Positions 45,163 to 54,344 of a stretch of DNA of 64,000 bases are shown piece after piece. The first letter of the stretch is position 1; each line of letters begins with the position of its first letter. The position numbers and the translations under genes were made by a program. The DNA is from Sphingobacteriales bacterium. GTDB taxonomy: Bacteria; Bacteroidota; Bacteroidia; Chitinophagales; Chitinophagaceae. The stretch is taken from contig SEFP01000001.1 in NCBI GenBank assembly GCA_004144185.1, positions 744,001 through 808,000 of the forward strand, written 5' to 3'. Below the pieces are notes generated by a model that was given only the letters and a program-made list of their open reading frames with translations, did not search any database and was not told the origin of the DNA.

Positions 45163-46788
45163 TTGATACATCTCTCCTCTTCTGCTTTTGAAATCCTCTT
45201 CAACAGCACGCCCCATCTGGCGATTCTGCTGGACGCCGATCACCCCACCTGGCCGGTCCTGGCAGTGTCTGATTCCTTCCTGGCAGTAAACCACCAAACG
45301 CGGGAGGCCCTGCTGGGAAAACCGTTTCCGGAAGTATCCGGTCAACTGGGGCATCCGCTTCCGCCCGATCAGTTCCGGGCGTCGGTTGAGCAGGTGCTGG
45401 CGACTGGTCAATCCCATCAGCTCTCCCAGGTAGCCTCCCTCTACAGCGCTTCAACCGGCCAGGCGGCAACCCGCTACTGGAATGTTGAAACCCATATTGT
45501 GCAGCTTCCGGAACCCACCGGTGCGTTCCGGCGGGTCATCCAGCATACAGCAACCGATGTGACGGATCAGGTGATTGCCCGGCAAGCCCAGACCAACCGG
45601 CTTGAACAGGCAGAATCGCAGAACATACAGCTCCTGGAAGAAAGCCAGACCCTTAAAGACCTGATCGACAGCTCACGGGTCAACGCCTACACCCTGGTTC
45701 CGGTCAAAGACGCCGGCGGGCAAATCATAGATTTTCGCTTTAAAGCGATGACGCCTCAGTTCCGGGAGCATTTGGCGGCCGCCCAGCCGAATGCAACACA
45801 CGCTACCATCAGTGAGATGTATCCTCATTTTCAGCAGGATCCTTCCTTCCGGCACTACTGCAATGCACTGTTGCAGGGCAACCCCAACAGCTATGACCTG
45901 TTGCATGCCGAAGGTTCGTCCGGACAGTGGTGGCACAAAACCATCACCCGGCTGTCTCCAGAAGAAGTACTGGTAACGATGATTGACCAAACCGACATCA
46001 AGCGGGTGCAGCTGCAACTGGAACAAACCATCGATGCGCTCAAACGCTCCAATGCCAATCTGGAAGAGTTTGCCTATGCGGCCTCACACGATCTACAGGA
46101 ACCGCTTCGTAAGATTCAGACCTTCTGCACCATGCTGCACACCCGGCTGGGAGACTCCTCCGACAGCCAGTCGGTAGCCTTACTGGCCCGGATGCAAAGC
46201 GCAGCCGTGCGCATGCGGACGCTGATCGAAGATTTACTTCAGTACAGCCGGCTGCCCCTGGGCAACGATTCGTTTGAAACCGTCTGTCTTAAAGAAACGA
46301 TTGAAGAGGTCATGGCTAAGACGACCGGAGAAATTGCCAGCGCAGGAGGAACCCTAACGATTTCCGGATTGGAGCCGGTCTGGGGATCAGCGACACAGTT
46401 GCAGTTGCTTTTCACCAATCTGCTGGACAATGCAGTAAAGTTTGCCCATAAAGAACGGCCGCTTGAAGTCCGTATTACCGGCCGGGTGGTTACAGCCGCC
46501 GAAGCTGCGTTGGATCCGGTTCAGGGCAGCCCATCGCGCATGTATTTGCAGGTCGATGTTTCAGACAACGGGATTGGCTTTGAACAACAGTACGCGGAGC
46601 GGATGTTTCAGATCTTTCAACGCCTGCACGGCCGTTCGGAAGCTACCGGAACCGGCGTCGGATTGTCGATGGTTCAAAAGATTGTCCTCAACCATCAGGG
46701 GCGCGTCACCGCTACAGGCGTTCCCGGCGAGGGCGCCACGTTTACCTTCTGGCTGGTACTGGCCGCCGACCCGACTGACTGTCCATGA
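45163..46788 (+). CDS. PAS sensor histidine kinase
   Basis: 541 residues starting with TTG at 45163; no in-frame ATG occurs until well inside the first PAS domain. Two PAS-like domains (about 5-145 and 165-290) flank a coiled coil; then HisKA with AASHDLQEPLRKIQTF near 305-320, and HATPase with NLLDNAVKFAHKE, DNGIGFEQQ and GTGVGLSMV. Cytoplasmic, no membrane helix. No response regulator lies next to it. Its TGA overlaps the mnmE start (ATGA), so the two are translationally coupled, an unusual pairing. Confidence 0.92.
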   Translation: MIHLSSSAFEILFNSTPHLAILLDADHPTWPVLAVSDSFLAVNHQTREALLGKPFPEVSGQLGHPLPPDQFRASVEQVLATGQSHQLSQVASLYSASTGQAATRYWNVETHIVQLPEPTGAFRRVIQHTATDVTDQVIARQAQTNRLEQAESQNIQLLEESQTLKDLIDSSRVNAYTLVPVKDAGGQIIDFRFKAMTPQFREHLAAAQPNATHATISEMYPHFQQDPSFRHYCNALLQGNPNSYDLLHAEGSSGQWWHKTITRLSPEEVLVTMIDQTDIKRVQLQLEQTIDALKRSNANLEEFAYAASHDLQEPLRKIQTFCTMLHTRLGDSSDSQSVALLARMQSAAVRMRTLIEDLLQYSRLPLGNDSFETVCLKETIEEVMAKTTGEIASAGGTLTISGLEPVWGSATQLQLLFTNLLDNAVKFAHKERPLEVRITGRVVTAAEAALDPVQGSPSRMYLQVDVSDNGIGFEQQYAERMFQIFQRLHGRSEATGTGVGLSMVQKIVLNHQGRVTATGVPGEGATFTFWLVLAADPTDCP

Positions 46789-48137
46789 ATTTCCAATTTA
46801 TAACCGATACCATTGCAGCACTGGCCACACCGCCCGGTGTAGGTGCCCTGGGCATTATCCGGATCAGTGGCCCCGATGCCCTGTCTATTGCCGATGCCGT
46901 ATTCCGGGGACGCACCCGGCTCGCCGAAGCCCCCGGCTATACCGTACACTTTGGAGCGATTGTATCCGAAGATTCGGGCGTTCTGGATGAGGTACTAGCA
47001 ACCGTATTCCGGAACCCACGCTCGTTTACCGGCGAAGACAGTGTTGAATTTTCAGCGCACGGGTCGCCGTTTGTCTTGTCGCAGATCTTACAGCTGCTGC
47101 TGGCCAAAGGCGCACGCCTGGCCGAAGCCGGCGAGTTTTCCCAACGGGCGTTTCTCAACGGCAAGATGGACCTGGCACAGACAGAAGCAGTGGCCGATCT
47201 GATTCATGCCGAAAGCGCCATCCAGCAGCGGGCGGCCCTGCATCAGATGCGGGGCGGCTTTTCCACAGAACTCAACGACCTGCGCGAGCAGCTGATCCGG
47301 CTGACGGCCCTGCTGGAGCTGGAACTGGATTTTTCGGATGAGGATGTCGAGTTTGCCGACCGCACCGCCCTGCAACAACTCATTACCGATCTGTTCCGGA
47401 AAGGCCAGTCGCTGACCGAATCGTTCCGCCTGGGCAATGTGATTAAAAACGGGGTGCGGGTCGCCATTATCGGAAAGCCGAACGCCGGTAAATCCACGCT
47501 GCTGAATGCGCTGTTGCAGGAAGACCGTGCAATCGTCAGCGAAGAAGCCGGCACCACCCGCGATGTGATCGAGGAAACGCTTACGATTGGCGGGGTGCTG
47601 TTCCGCTTGATTGATACGGCCGGCATCCGGGAGCATACCACCGATCGCATTGAGCAGATGGGCATCGAGAAAAGCCGTACGAATGCACAAAAAGCCGATA
47701 TCATTCTGTTGTTGCAGGATCCATCCGACCCGGATCCGGACATGGACTGGCTGGCCCCATTTGCTTCGAAGCTCATTCCGGTGCTCAGCAAAGCCGATCA
47801 GGAATCCACTTTAAGCCCGTCCGGAACAGCACTTGCCTTGTCAGCCAAAACCGGACAGGGACTGGATGCGCTCCGAAGCCTGTTGGTTCAAAAGGCCACC
47901 GGTGGCCGGTTGCAGGAAGGAACCGTAGTCACCAACGTGCGGCACCAGCAGGCGTTGGTTCGGATGCTGGAACATTTACAGGTGGTTCAGGAAGGCCTGG
48001 AAAGCGGCCTTTCGGGCGATTTGCTGACGGTCGATATCCGGCAGGCCTTGTACTGGCTGGGAACCATCACCGGCAAGGTCGAAATTGACCGGGATGTGCT
48101 GGGCGCTATTTTTAGTGCCTTCTGTATTGGAAAATAA
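46785..48137 (+). CDS. mnmE: tRNA modification GTPase MnmE (TrmE)
   Basis: 450 residues. With MnmG it installs the cnm5/mnm5 group on U34 of certain tRNAs. The N-terminal folate-binding domain (about 1-120) starts DTIAALATPPGVGALGIIRI; the G domain has G1 GKPNAGKST at 230-238, EEAGTTRD as G2 and DTAGI as G3; the C-terminal helical domain ends with the catalytic FCIGK (Cys447). Length is standard. Overlaps the preceding kinase by 4 bp. Confidence 0.97.
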   Translation: MNFQFITDTIAALATPPGVGALGIIRISGPDALSIADAVFRGRTRLAEAPGYTVHFGAIVSEDSGVLDEVLATVFRNPRSFTGEDSVEFSAHGSPFVLSQILQLLLAKGARLAEAGEFSQRAFLNGKMDLAQTEAVADLIHAESAIQQRAALHQMRGGFSTELNDLREQLIRLTALLELELDFSDEDVEFADRTALQQLITDLFRKGQSLTESFRLGNVIKNGVRVAIIGKPNAGKSTLLNALLQEDRAIVSEEAGTTRDVIEETLTIGGVLFRLIDTAGIREHTTDRIEQMGIEKSRTNAQKADIILLLQDPSDPDPDMDWLAPFASKLIPVLSKADQESTLSPSGTALALSAKTGQGLDALRSLLVQKATGGRLQEGTVVTNVRHQQALVRMLEHLQVVQEGLESGLSGDLLTVDIRQALYWLGTITGKVEIDRDVLGAIFSAFCIGK

Positions 48138-48171
48138 CCGCTTCCTTTTTTCCGGAACAAAGTCTTCTGCT

Positions 48172-48519
48172 ATGAAACTGATTCTTCGCCTGCTGATTAC
48201 GGCCGCTGTTGCCTTTGGCCTTCAGAAAATCCTCTCCGGTATTCACATTGATACCTACGGCACCGCCATTGTGTTTGCCATCGTCCTGGGACTGCTCAAT
48301 CTGATCGTAAAACCCATTCTGCAAATCCTGGCCTTTCCCATCACCCTGCTCATACTCGGCCTGTTTTGGTTTGTGGTTACGGCACTGGTTACCGGACTGG
48401 CAGCAGCTTTTGTGACAGGAGTCCGCATCGACGGCTTTGGCTGGGCGCTGCTGTTCAGCCTGCTGCTACCGTTGATCAGCAGTGCGCTGTCGAAAGCACT
48501 GAAACTGGATAAATCCTGA
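48172..48519 (+). CDS. Phage-holin-family (PF04020) membrane protein
   Basis: 115 residues from ATG 48172, 34 bp after mnmE. Four membrane helices, with the family pattern GTAIVFAIVLGLLNLIVKPI and a LAFPITLLILGLFWFVVTAL segment. Despite its name the family is not phage-specific; it is widespread as a small inner-membrane protein of unknown function. Probably co-transcribed with mnmE. Confidence 0.88.
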   Translation: MKLILRLLITAAVAFGLQKILSGIHIDTYGTAIVFAIVLGLLNLIVKPILQILAFPITLLILGLFWFVVTALVTGLAAAFVTGVRIDGFGWALLFSLLLPLISSALSKALKLDKS

Positions 48520-48584
48520 GCGACCATCGGTGCCCTGAAGAATGTTTCAACTACCGGACAGTGATCTAAAACCAGTTTGGTTGC

Positions 48585-51500
48585 ATGCATTTCCGGACAA
48601 AAGCAGTATTTTGTAGCAACGTGTACTTCCGGATTCTTTGCTTTCTGAGCCTTTTCGTACTGTGGAGTGCAGGCTTCCATGCACGTGCGCAACAGCTTCC
48701 GGTAACGACCCAGCGCTACACCACCGACGATGGCCTGTGCGACAATGGCGTGGTGCAACTGGTCAGCGATTCGAACGGATTTATCTGGCTGGCGACCTAT
48801 AATGGTCTTTCCCGCTTTGACGGGTTCAGTTTCCGGAATTATTACCAGACCGCCGATCCAAAGGGCGGGCTGCGCAGCAACTGGATCACCGATCTGGTCG
48901 TAGATGCCCGTGGCACTCTTTGGGCGTCTACCGAATGGGGCCTCTGTTATCACGACGCGGTTACCGATTCGTTTCATTACCTCAATCCTCCCGACCAGAT
49001 CGCCGTTCTATACAAAGCGCCTCTGCGGCTTCAGGGCGACCTCTTATGGGTAGCGGCTACCGATGGCCTTTGGTGCGTGGATACCCGTACGCATACCCTC
49101 CTCCCCACGCCCGTACACCGGCTGGCCGATCCGCAATGCCTGCTGACCGACCGGAAGGGTCGTGTCTTCATAGGCACCCGTGGCAATGGCCTGTGGGTGT
49201 ACACTCCGGACCGGCGGCGCGTAGAAAAACTGAGCCTGGCCGGTCTCCCGGACGATACGCATTATATGGGCGGCCTGTTCTGCGACCACCAGATCTGGCT
49301 GGCGACGGACAAAGGGCTGCTGTCTGTGGCCCCGGATCTTTCCGGAACGTTGTATGCCGATTTTGAAGACCCTGCCCAGCCTCCGGCGCAGCAGTTAATG
49401 ACGGTTACCTTGTATCCGGTATCAACCGACAGCACCCTGGTTTGCAGCAGCTATGATCAGCGGTTGTATGTGTTTGATCTGCGCCGGAGAACATTTACGA
49501 CGCGTCTTGTTTCCAATGTCGGCTTTAAGCCGATTGCCGGAGCACCCTACCAGGCGGCAGCCGTCATTCAGAATCAACTGTGGCTGACGACTCTCAACGG
49601 CTTTTACCAGATCGATGTACAACGCCGGAGTGGCGCGCGGTTTCCGTTTCCGGAAGCGCCGCACCAGGCAGATGTGCCGTTTATCCGCACCGGCATCCGG
49701 GTGCCTCAGAGCCGGTTGCTGTGGCTGCTGACGGTATATCCGGTCCGGCTGGTGCTGTATAACCCGCAGACGGCTGCAATCGTTTCAGCACACGAGCTGA
49801 GTCAGGATGCGCCGTTGAATCAACTGTCGTTGCTGCCGGTGCGGACAGGATTTGCGACCGCGGTGAACGATCAGCTTATTCTATGGAGTGCTGAAGGCCG
49901 TCGGTCCCGCCAGTGGACACTTCCGGAAGCCGCTACCTGTCTGACGTCCTGGAATGATACCGTATTACTGGCCGGAACTGCCTCCGGATTGCTTTCCATC
50001 CATCTTTTATCCGGAAAAGTGACTGTCCTCAAAGCGTCTTTTAAAGGAACCGAGGCGGAAGACCAGTCCGGACCCGGATCTTTTATGACCACCGCTATTG
50101 CCTGTGATCCGGTGCAGCACCGATGCTGGGTGTCGTCCATTAAGTATGGTTTGTTTGAGGTCGACCTGAATGCCAAAACCTTTTTACCCATCCGGCAACC
50201 GACGCGGCACAGTTACAATGCCCGCAACCGGATTGCAGCGCTCAGCCCCGACGATTCCGGAAATCTGTGGCTGGGCACCATGGCAGGTCTGAGCCAATAC
50301 CAGCCGGCTGCAAATCGCTTTGTCAATTTTCTGCCGGCTCCTGCTGCTGCGCCCAACTATACCTACAAGCTTTGCATAGACAGCCAGGGTGTACTCTGGT
50401 GCCGGACCAACGAAGGACTTTTTTATAAAAAGCCAGGCACCGGTGTCTTCGGCTTTTACCGGCTGCCATTGAGCAGTACCAACCGCAATCTGTGGCAGCA
50501 ACCCATTCCCTACCATAGTGGTGTACTGCTGGGGTATGATGGAGAGCTGATGCAGCTTCAGGTACCGGATGCACACCCTAAAGGCACCCTTCCGGTTCTC
50601 ATTACCGAGTGCCGGACGCCACAGCATACGTATTTCCCCAATACGACACAAAGCAAGCTGACATTGCGGACCCCTGAAAATTCGGCTACCATTGCCTTTA
50701 CCTGTCCGATCTACGACCGCGCCAACGAAATCAAATTCGAATACCGGTTGCTGGGACGGGATGATTATTTTAAACCGGCCCCCCAGCCCCGCCAGCTGCT
50801 GTATACCAACCTGCCCGGCGGCGATTATACGTTTGAAGTCCGCGCGTCGCTGCCGCAGTATCAGCCGGGTATTGCCCGGTTGCAGCTTCATGTCATTCCG
50901 CCGTTTCGGGAAACCGTCTGGGCCCGGTTGCTGCTTTTAGGCGCCATTGCCGGCGCACTGTATGGGTTGTACCGGTACCGGTATCACCAGTTGCGCAAAG
51001 AGCAGCAGTTCCGGAACCAGATCAGCCGCAACCTGCATGATGAGATGGGCGCGACGCTGAGCAGCATCAATATTTATAGCGAGGTCGGCAAGCGCAGCAA
51101 CAGCGACGCCACCACCCGGCAGCTTTTCGACCGGATTTACACCAGCAGTGCGGCCTTGCAGGAATCCGTCTCCGATATCATCTGGTATGTCAACGCAAAA
51201 GCCAACAGCTTACAGGATGTCCTGCTCCGGTTGCAGGATTTTGCCACGCCGCTCCTCGAAGCCCGTAATATCAGCTATCGCTTTGAGACCGACCACGAAG
51301 CACCCATTCCGCTGCCGGTGCGTTCCCGCGAACATCTGTATCTCATTTTTAAAGAAGCGATTAACAACAGCCTCAAATACGCACAGCCCACCTTTCTTGA
51401 AATCCGGTTTGTAAAGGAAGGCTCCGACATTGTATGCAGCATCCGGGATGATGGTACCGGTTTTGACCCGGCCACGATCTCCCGCGGCAACGGACTGGCC

Positions 51501-51590
51501 AATATGAAGGAACGGGCGCGGATGATGCATGCAACCATCAACTGGCAAACCGCACCCGGCGAAGGTTGTGAAATGACCTTGCGGTTTTAA
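48585..51590 (+). CDS. Two-component sensor with beta-propeller and Y_Y_Y periplasmic domains
   Basis: 1001 residues from ATG 48585; GTG at 48621 would give a tidier signal peptide (YFRILCFLSLFVLWSAGFHA). The periplasmic part (about 40-660) has the repeated blades of Reg_prop sensors, beginning YTTDDGLCDNGVVQLVSDSN and WLATYNGLSRFDG. A Y_Y_Y domain (about 680-745, EFRLLGRDDY ... YTFEVRA) precedes one membrane helix (LLLLGAIAGALYGLYRY). The cytoplasmic part is a HisKA_3/NarX-type kinase: NLHDEMGATLSSI holds the phosphorylated His, and the HATPase has NNSLKYA and DDGTGFD. It lacks a fused or adjacent response regulator. Confidence 0.93.
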   Translation: MHFRTKAVFCSNVYFRILCFLSLFVLWSAGFHARAQQLPVTTQRYTTDDGLCDNGVVQLVSDSNGFIWLATYNGLSRFDGFSFRNYYQTADPKGGLRSNWITDLVVDARGTLWASTEWGLCYHDAVTDSFHYLNPPDQIAVLYKAPLRLQGDLLWVAATDGLWCVDTRTHTLLPTPVHRLADPQCLLTDRKGRVFIGTRGNGLWVYTPDRRRVEKLSLAGLPDDTHYMGGLFCDHQIWLATDKGLLSVAPDLSGTLYADFEDPAQPPAQQLMTVTLYPVSTDSTLVCSSYDQRLYVFDLRRRTFTTRLVSNVGFKPIAGAPYQAAAVIQNQLWLTTLNGFYQIDVQRRSGARFPFPEAPHQADVPFIRTGIRVPQSRLLWLLTVYPVRLVLYNPQTAAIVSAHELSQDAPLNQLSLLPVRTGFATAVNDQLILWSAEGRRSRQWTLPEAATCLTSWNDTVLLAGTASGLLSIHLLSGKVTVLKASFKGTEAEDQSGPGSFMTTAIACDPVQHRCWVSSIKYGLFEVDLNAKTFLPIRQPTRHSYNARNRIAALSPDDSGNLWLGTMAGLSQYQPAANRFVNFLPAPAAAPNYTYKLCIDSQGVLWCRTNEGLFYKKPGTGVFGFYRLPLSSTNRNLWQQPIPYHSGVLLGYDGELMQLQVPDAHPKGTLPVLITECRTPQHTYFPNTTQSKLTLRTPENSATIAFTCPIYDRANEIKFEYRLLGRDDYFKPAPQPRQLLYTNLPGGDYTFEVRASLPQYQPGIARLQLHVIPPFRETVWARLLLLGAIAGALYGLYRYRYHQLRKEQQFRNQISRNLHDEMGATLSSINIYSEVGKRSNSDATTRQLFDRIYTSSAALQESVSDIIWYVNAKANSLQDVLLRLQDFATPLLEARNISYRFETDHEAPIPLPVRSREHLYLIFKEAINNSLKYAQPTFLEIRFVKEGSDIVCSIRDDGTGFDPATISRGNGLANMKERARMMHATINWQTAPGEGCEMTLRF

Positions 51591-51661
51591 AGCCTTCCGG
51601 AAAAGGCACGGGTCTATTCCGGAAAAGGATCAGATCAGGTCGGATCGGCCAGGCTTCTTTC

Positions 51662-51689
51662 TTGCAATTCTGCCCTTCGCCTACCTTTG
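51662..51689 (+). promoter_or_regulatory. Promoter of glyS
   Basis: TTG at 51662-51664 and TACCTTTG at 51682-51689, 17 bp apart; the ATG follows 22 bp later. It separates glyS from the kinase gene. Confidence 0.65.
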
Positions 51690-51711
51690 CCGCCCAAAAG
51701 CCGTTTTCCTT

Positions 51712-53160
51712 ATGAATGCCCCCCCCGCGACCCTGCCCAACCTGATTTCGCACTGTAAAGAGTATGGGTTTATTTTCCAGTCTTCAGAAGTCTATGATGG
51801 CCTCGCCGCGGTCTATGATTACGGTCAGAACGGTGTGGAACTGAAGCGGGCGCTGCGCGACTACTGGTGGAACAGCATGACGCGGATGCACGATAATATC
51901 GTAGGCATCGACGCAGCCATCTTTATGCATCCGCTGGTGTGGAAAGCCTCCGGTCACGTCGATTCGTTTTCCGATCCGATGATTGATAATAAAGACAGTC
52001 AGAAACGCTACCGCGTCGATCACCTGATTGAAGGCTATGCAGACCAGATGCGCGAAAAAGGGGATGCAGCCGGTGCCGATGCACTGATCCATCAGATGGA
52101 AGCCTTACTGGCCGACGACAATCTGAGCGGACTGAAAACGTTGATTGAAGACACCAAGATTGTGTGTGGCAGTTCCGGAACCAGCAACTGGACGGATGTG
52201 CGGCAGTTCAACCTGATGTTCTCTACCGAGATGGGTGCCGTAGCCGATGGCGCCGATAAAGTCTACCTGCGTCCGGAAACGGCTCAGGGTATTTTTGTCA
52301 ACTTCCTGAACGTACAGAAAACCGGCCGGATGAAGATTCCATTCGGGATTGCCCAGACCGGTAAGGCTTTCCGGAATGAGATTGTAGCCCGGCAGTTTAC
52401 CTTCCGGATGCGCGAGTTTGAGCAGATGGAAATGCAGTTTTTCGTGGCACCGGGTGAGGAAGATACCTGGTACGAATACTGGAAAAACGCCCGCCTGCAA
52501 TGGCATCGCAGTCTGGGCATTCCGGAAAGCGACTACCGCTTCCACGACCACGTAAAACTGGCGCACTACGCCAAAGCCGCCTGCGATATTGAGTTCAACT
52601 TTCCGTTTGGCTTCAAGGAAGTTGAAGGAATCCACTCGCGCACCGATTTTGACCTGAAGCAGCACGCAGAGCTGAGCGGTAAAAAGCTGACCTATTTCGA
52701 TACCGAGCGCAACCAGCATTACATTCCGTACGTGATTGAAACCTCGATTGGTCTGGACCGCGCCGTGCTGATGGTGCTAAGCCACGCCTACCGGGAAGAA
52801 GACTTGAGCACCGCCGAAAAACAAGATAGCCGCGTGGTACTGGCCCTGCCACCGTTCCTCGCCCCTACCAAGCTGGCCATTCTGCCGCTGACCAAAAAAG
52901 ACGGTCTTCCGGAAATCGGCCGGCAGCTGATGAACGAGTGTCGCCGGGATTTTAAATGTTTCTATGAAGAAAAAGACTCGATCGGAAAGCGCTACCGCCG
53001 GATGGATGCGCTGGGCACACCGTTCTGTGTAACGATCGACCACCAGACGAAGGAAGACGGTACCGTAACCCTTCGCCACCGCGATACGATGCAACAGGAA
53101 CGCATCCGGCTCGAAGACGTGCGCCGCATGGTAGCAGAGGCTACGGCCTACCCGTACTAA
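51712..53160 (+). CDS. glyS: Glycyl-tRNA synthetase (alpha2 type)
   Basis: 482 residues, single-chain class II enzyme that charges tRNA-Gly. The start FISHCKEYGFIFQSSEVYDG-like segment (here LPNLISHCKEYGFIFQSSEV) and GLAAVYDYGQNGVELKR are typical; motif 2 is FRNEIVARQFTFRMREFEQ and motif 3 GLDRAVLMVLSHAY; the anticodon-binding domain lies at about 385-482. The usual length. It has its own promoter and terminator. Confidence 0.97.
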   Translation: MNAPPATLPNLISHCKEYGFIFQSSEVYDGLAAVYDYGQNGVELKRALRDYWWNSMTRMHDNIVGIDAAIFMHPLVWKASGHVDSFSDPMIDNKDSQKRYRVDHLIEGYADQMREKGDAAGADALIHQMEALLADDNLSGLKTLIEDTKIVCGSSGTSNWTDVRQFNLMFSTEMGAVADGADKVYLRPETAQGIFVNFLNVQKTGRMKIPFGIAQTGKAFRNEIVARQFTFRMREFEQMEMQFFVAPGEEDTWYEYWKNARLQWHRSLGIPESDYRFHDHVKLAHYAKAACDIEFNFPFGFKEVEGIHSRTDFDLKQHAELSGKKLTYFDTERNQHYIPYVIETSIGLDRAVLMVLSHAYREEDLSTAEKQDSRVVLALPPFLAPTKLAILPLTKKDGLPEIGRQLMNECRRDFKCFYEEKDSIGKRYRRMDALGTPFCVTIDHQTKEDGTVTLRHRDTMQQERIRLEDVRRMVAEATAYPY

Positions 53161-53188
53161 ACTTTTTTAAAGAATTCCTTGTTTAAAG

Positions 53189-53219
53189 GCAGACGTATCC
53201 AGGATGCGTCTGCTTTTTT
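53189..53219 (+). terminator. glyS terminator
   Basis: A hairpin with arms GCAGACG and CGTCTGC (extended by a G-U pair) and T6 ending at 53219. The next open frame begins at the following base. Confidence 0.8.
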
Positions 53220-53519
53220 ATGGCCTTTGAACTGCTTTTTCCGGAATCCGCTTCCCTTCCGGCACCAGATGACCCGGCACTCCTGGACCGGATTGCGGCC
53301 CGGTTGCACCAGCTGCTTCAGCAATCACCGGAAAAGCTGTATCAGCTTCTGTATCGGCTTGATATTCCGGAACATCAGGTTGCAGAAGCTCTTTCCGGCG
53401 CCTACCCGTCTGCTGCACTGGCCCAGTGTGTGTTAACCCGTGAACGTCAGAAGATTCAGTACCGGCGTCATGCGTCCGGTACCCCACCGAATTGGATTGA
53501 AAAAGACCTTTCCTGGTAG
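53220..53519 (+). CDS. Small hypothetical protein
   Basis: 99 residues starting with ATG at the last base of the glyS terminator run. Mainly helical (LLDRIAARLHQLLQQSPEKL, YQLLYRLDIPEHQVAEALSG), ending in basic and Trp-containing residues. No signal peptide or known family. It may be read by incomplete termination after glyS or be in the operon with the following lipoprotein gene, 18 bp downstream. Two TTCCGGAA sites lie within it, as in native genes here. Confidence 0.65.
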   Translation: MAFELLFPESASLPAPDDPALLDRIAARLHQLLQQSPEKLYQLLYRLDIPEHQVAEALSGAYPSAALAQCVLTRERQKIQYRRHASGTPPNWIEKDLSW

Positions 53520-53537
53520 AGGTCGTATTTTTATAGA

Positions 53538-54344
53538 ATGAAAATGCGCTTTCTCACCGGCCTCTTTGGGTTGAGTGCCCTATTGCTGGTGGCCACCGGC
53601 TGCCGGAAACAGGATGATCCTGTGGCACTTATCACGAATCCGATCGGTACGGGGTCATCGCCTTCCGGTCAGGATACCGCTGGTGGACTTCAGTTTCGAT
53701 TCTCCCCGGTCGTCAACGGTCAGCCGCTGGTGTTAGATTCAGCCTGGTATACCAATACGTCAGGCGATAGCTTCCGCGTCAGCAGCTACCGGTATTATGT
53801 CAGTCATGTGGCCCTCCACAGTCCTGATGGATCGGTTACGACGCTTCCGGAAACGTACATGCTTATCGACGCACGGCTTCCGGAACTGCGTAGCATCAAA
53901 GGCATCCGATCGGGTACGTACGACCGGATTTCATTTATGATAGGGGTAGATTCCGCCCACAATGTCAGCGGCGCACAGGACGGCGATTTATCGCAGGCGA
54001 AGGGGATGTTTTGGGATTGGAAATCAGGCTACATCATGTCCAAGTTGGAAGGATTTTCACCTCAGAGTACCATTCCGGGCACTGCGTTTTTCTACCACGT
54101 AGCGGGTTATACCGGTAAATACAATGCCTTACGCACTGTCGAACTGCCGTTGCCGTCACCATTGCGGGTCGCTGCCGGTAAGATGCCTACGCTACAGGTA
54201 CAATCAGATATTGCCAGCTGGTTTTCCGGAACCACTCCAATTAGCATCCGAGATCTCAGCGCAATCATGAGCGTAGGACCCGAGTCTGTTGCGCTGGCTA
54301 ATAACTATATAAAAGGCTTCTCCATTGTTCGCATCGATCCGTAA
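53538..54344 (+). CDS. MbnP-family copper-binding lipoprotein
   Basis: 268 residues. Lipoprotein signal with ATGC lipobox (Cys22). The fold follows the MbnP family: LQFRFSPVVNGQPLVLDSAW, SFRVSSYRYYVSHVALHSPD, the SIKGIRSGTYDRISFMIGVD segment and later GMFWDWKSGYIMSKLEG. In characterised systems a di-haem partner, MbnH, oxidises one tryptophan of MbnP to kynurenine, creating a copper site; candidates here are W70 and the pair in FWDWKSG. The MbnH-like gene overlaps its 3' end by 20 bp, so the products are almost surely partners. Confidence 0.88.
   Translation: MKMRFLTGLFGLSALLLVATGCRKQDDPVALITNPIGTGSSPSGQDTAGGLQFRFSPVVNGQPLVLDSAWYTNTSGDSFRVSSYRYYVSHVALHSPDGSVTTLPETYMLIDARLPELRSIKGIRSGTYDRISFMIGVDSAHNVSGAQDGDLSQAKGMFWDWKSGYIMSKLEGFSPQSTIPGTAFFYHVAGYTGKYNALRTVELPLPSPLRVAAGKMPTLQVQSDIASWFSGTTPISIRDLSAIMSVGPESVALANNYIKGFSIVRIDP

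Noticed and set aside
48172-48519. Holin-family annotation taken as a sign of a prophage.
   Set aside because: PF04020 proteins are ordinary chromosomal membrane proteins, and no phage genes surround it.
53696-53710. A 15-nt match to the 3' T-arm part of ssrA (TTCGATTCTCCCCGG), a possible attachment-site remnant.
   Set aside because: It lies 27 kb away inside an intact MbnP-family gene, codes for conserved-looking residues (FRFSP), and has no integrase or boundary near it. Coincidence is more likely.
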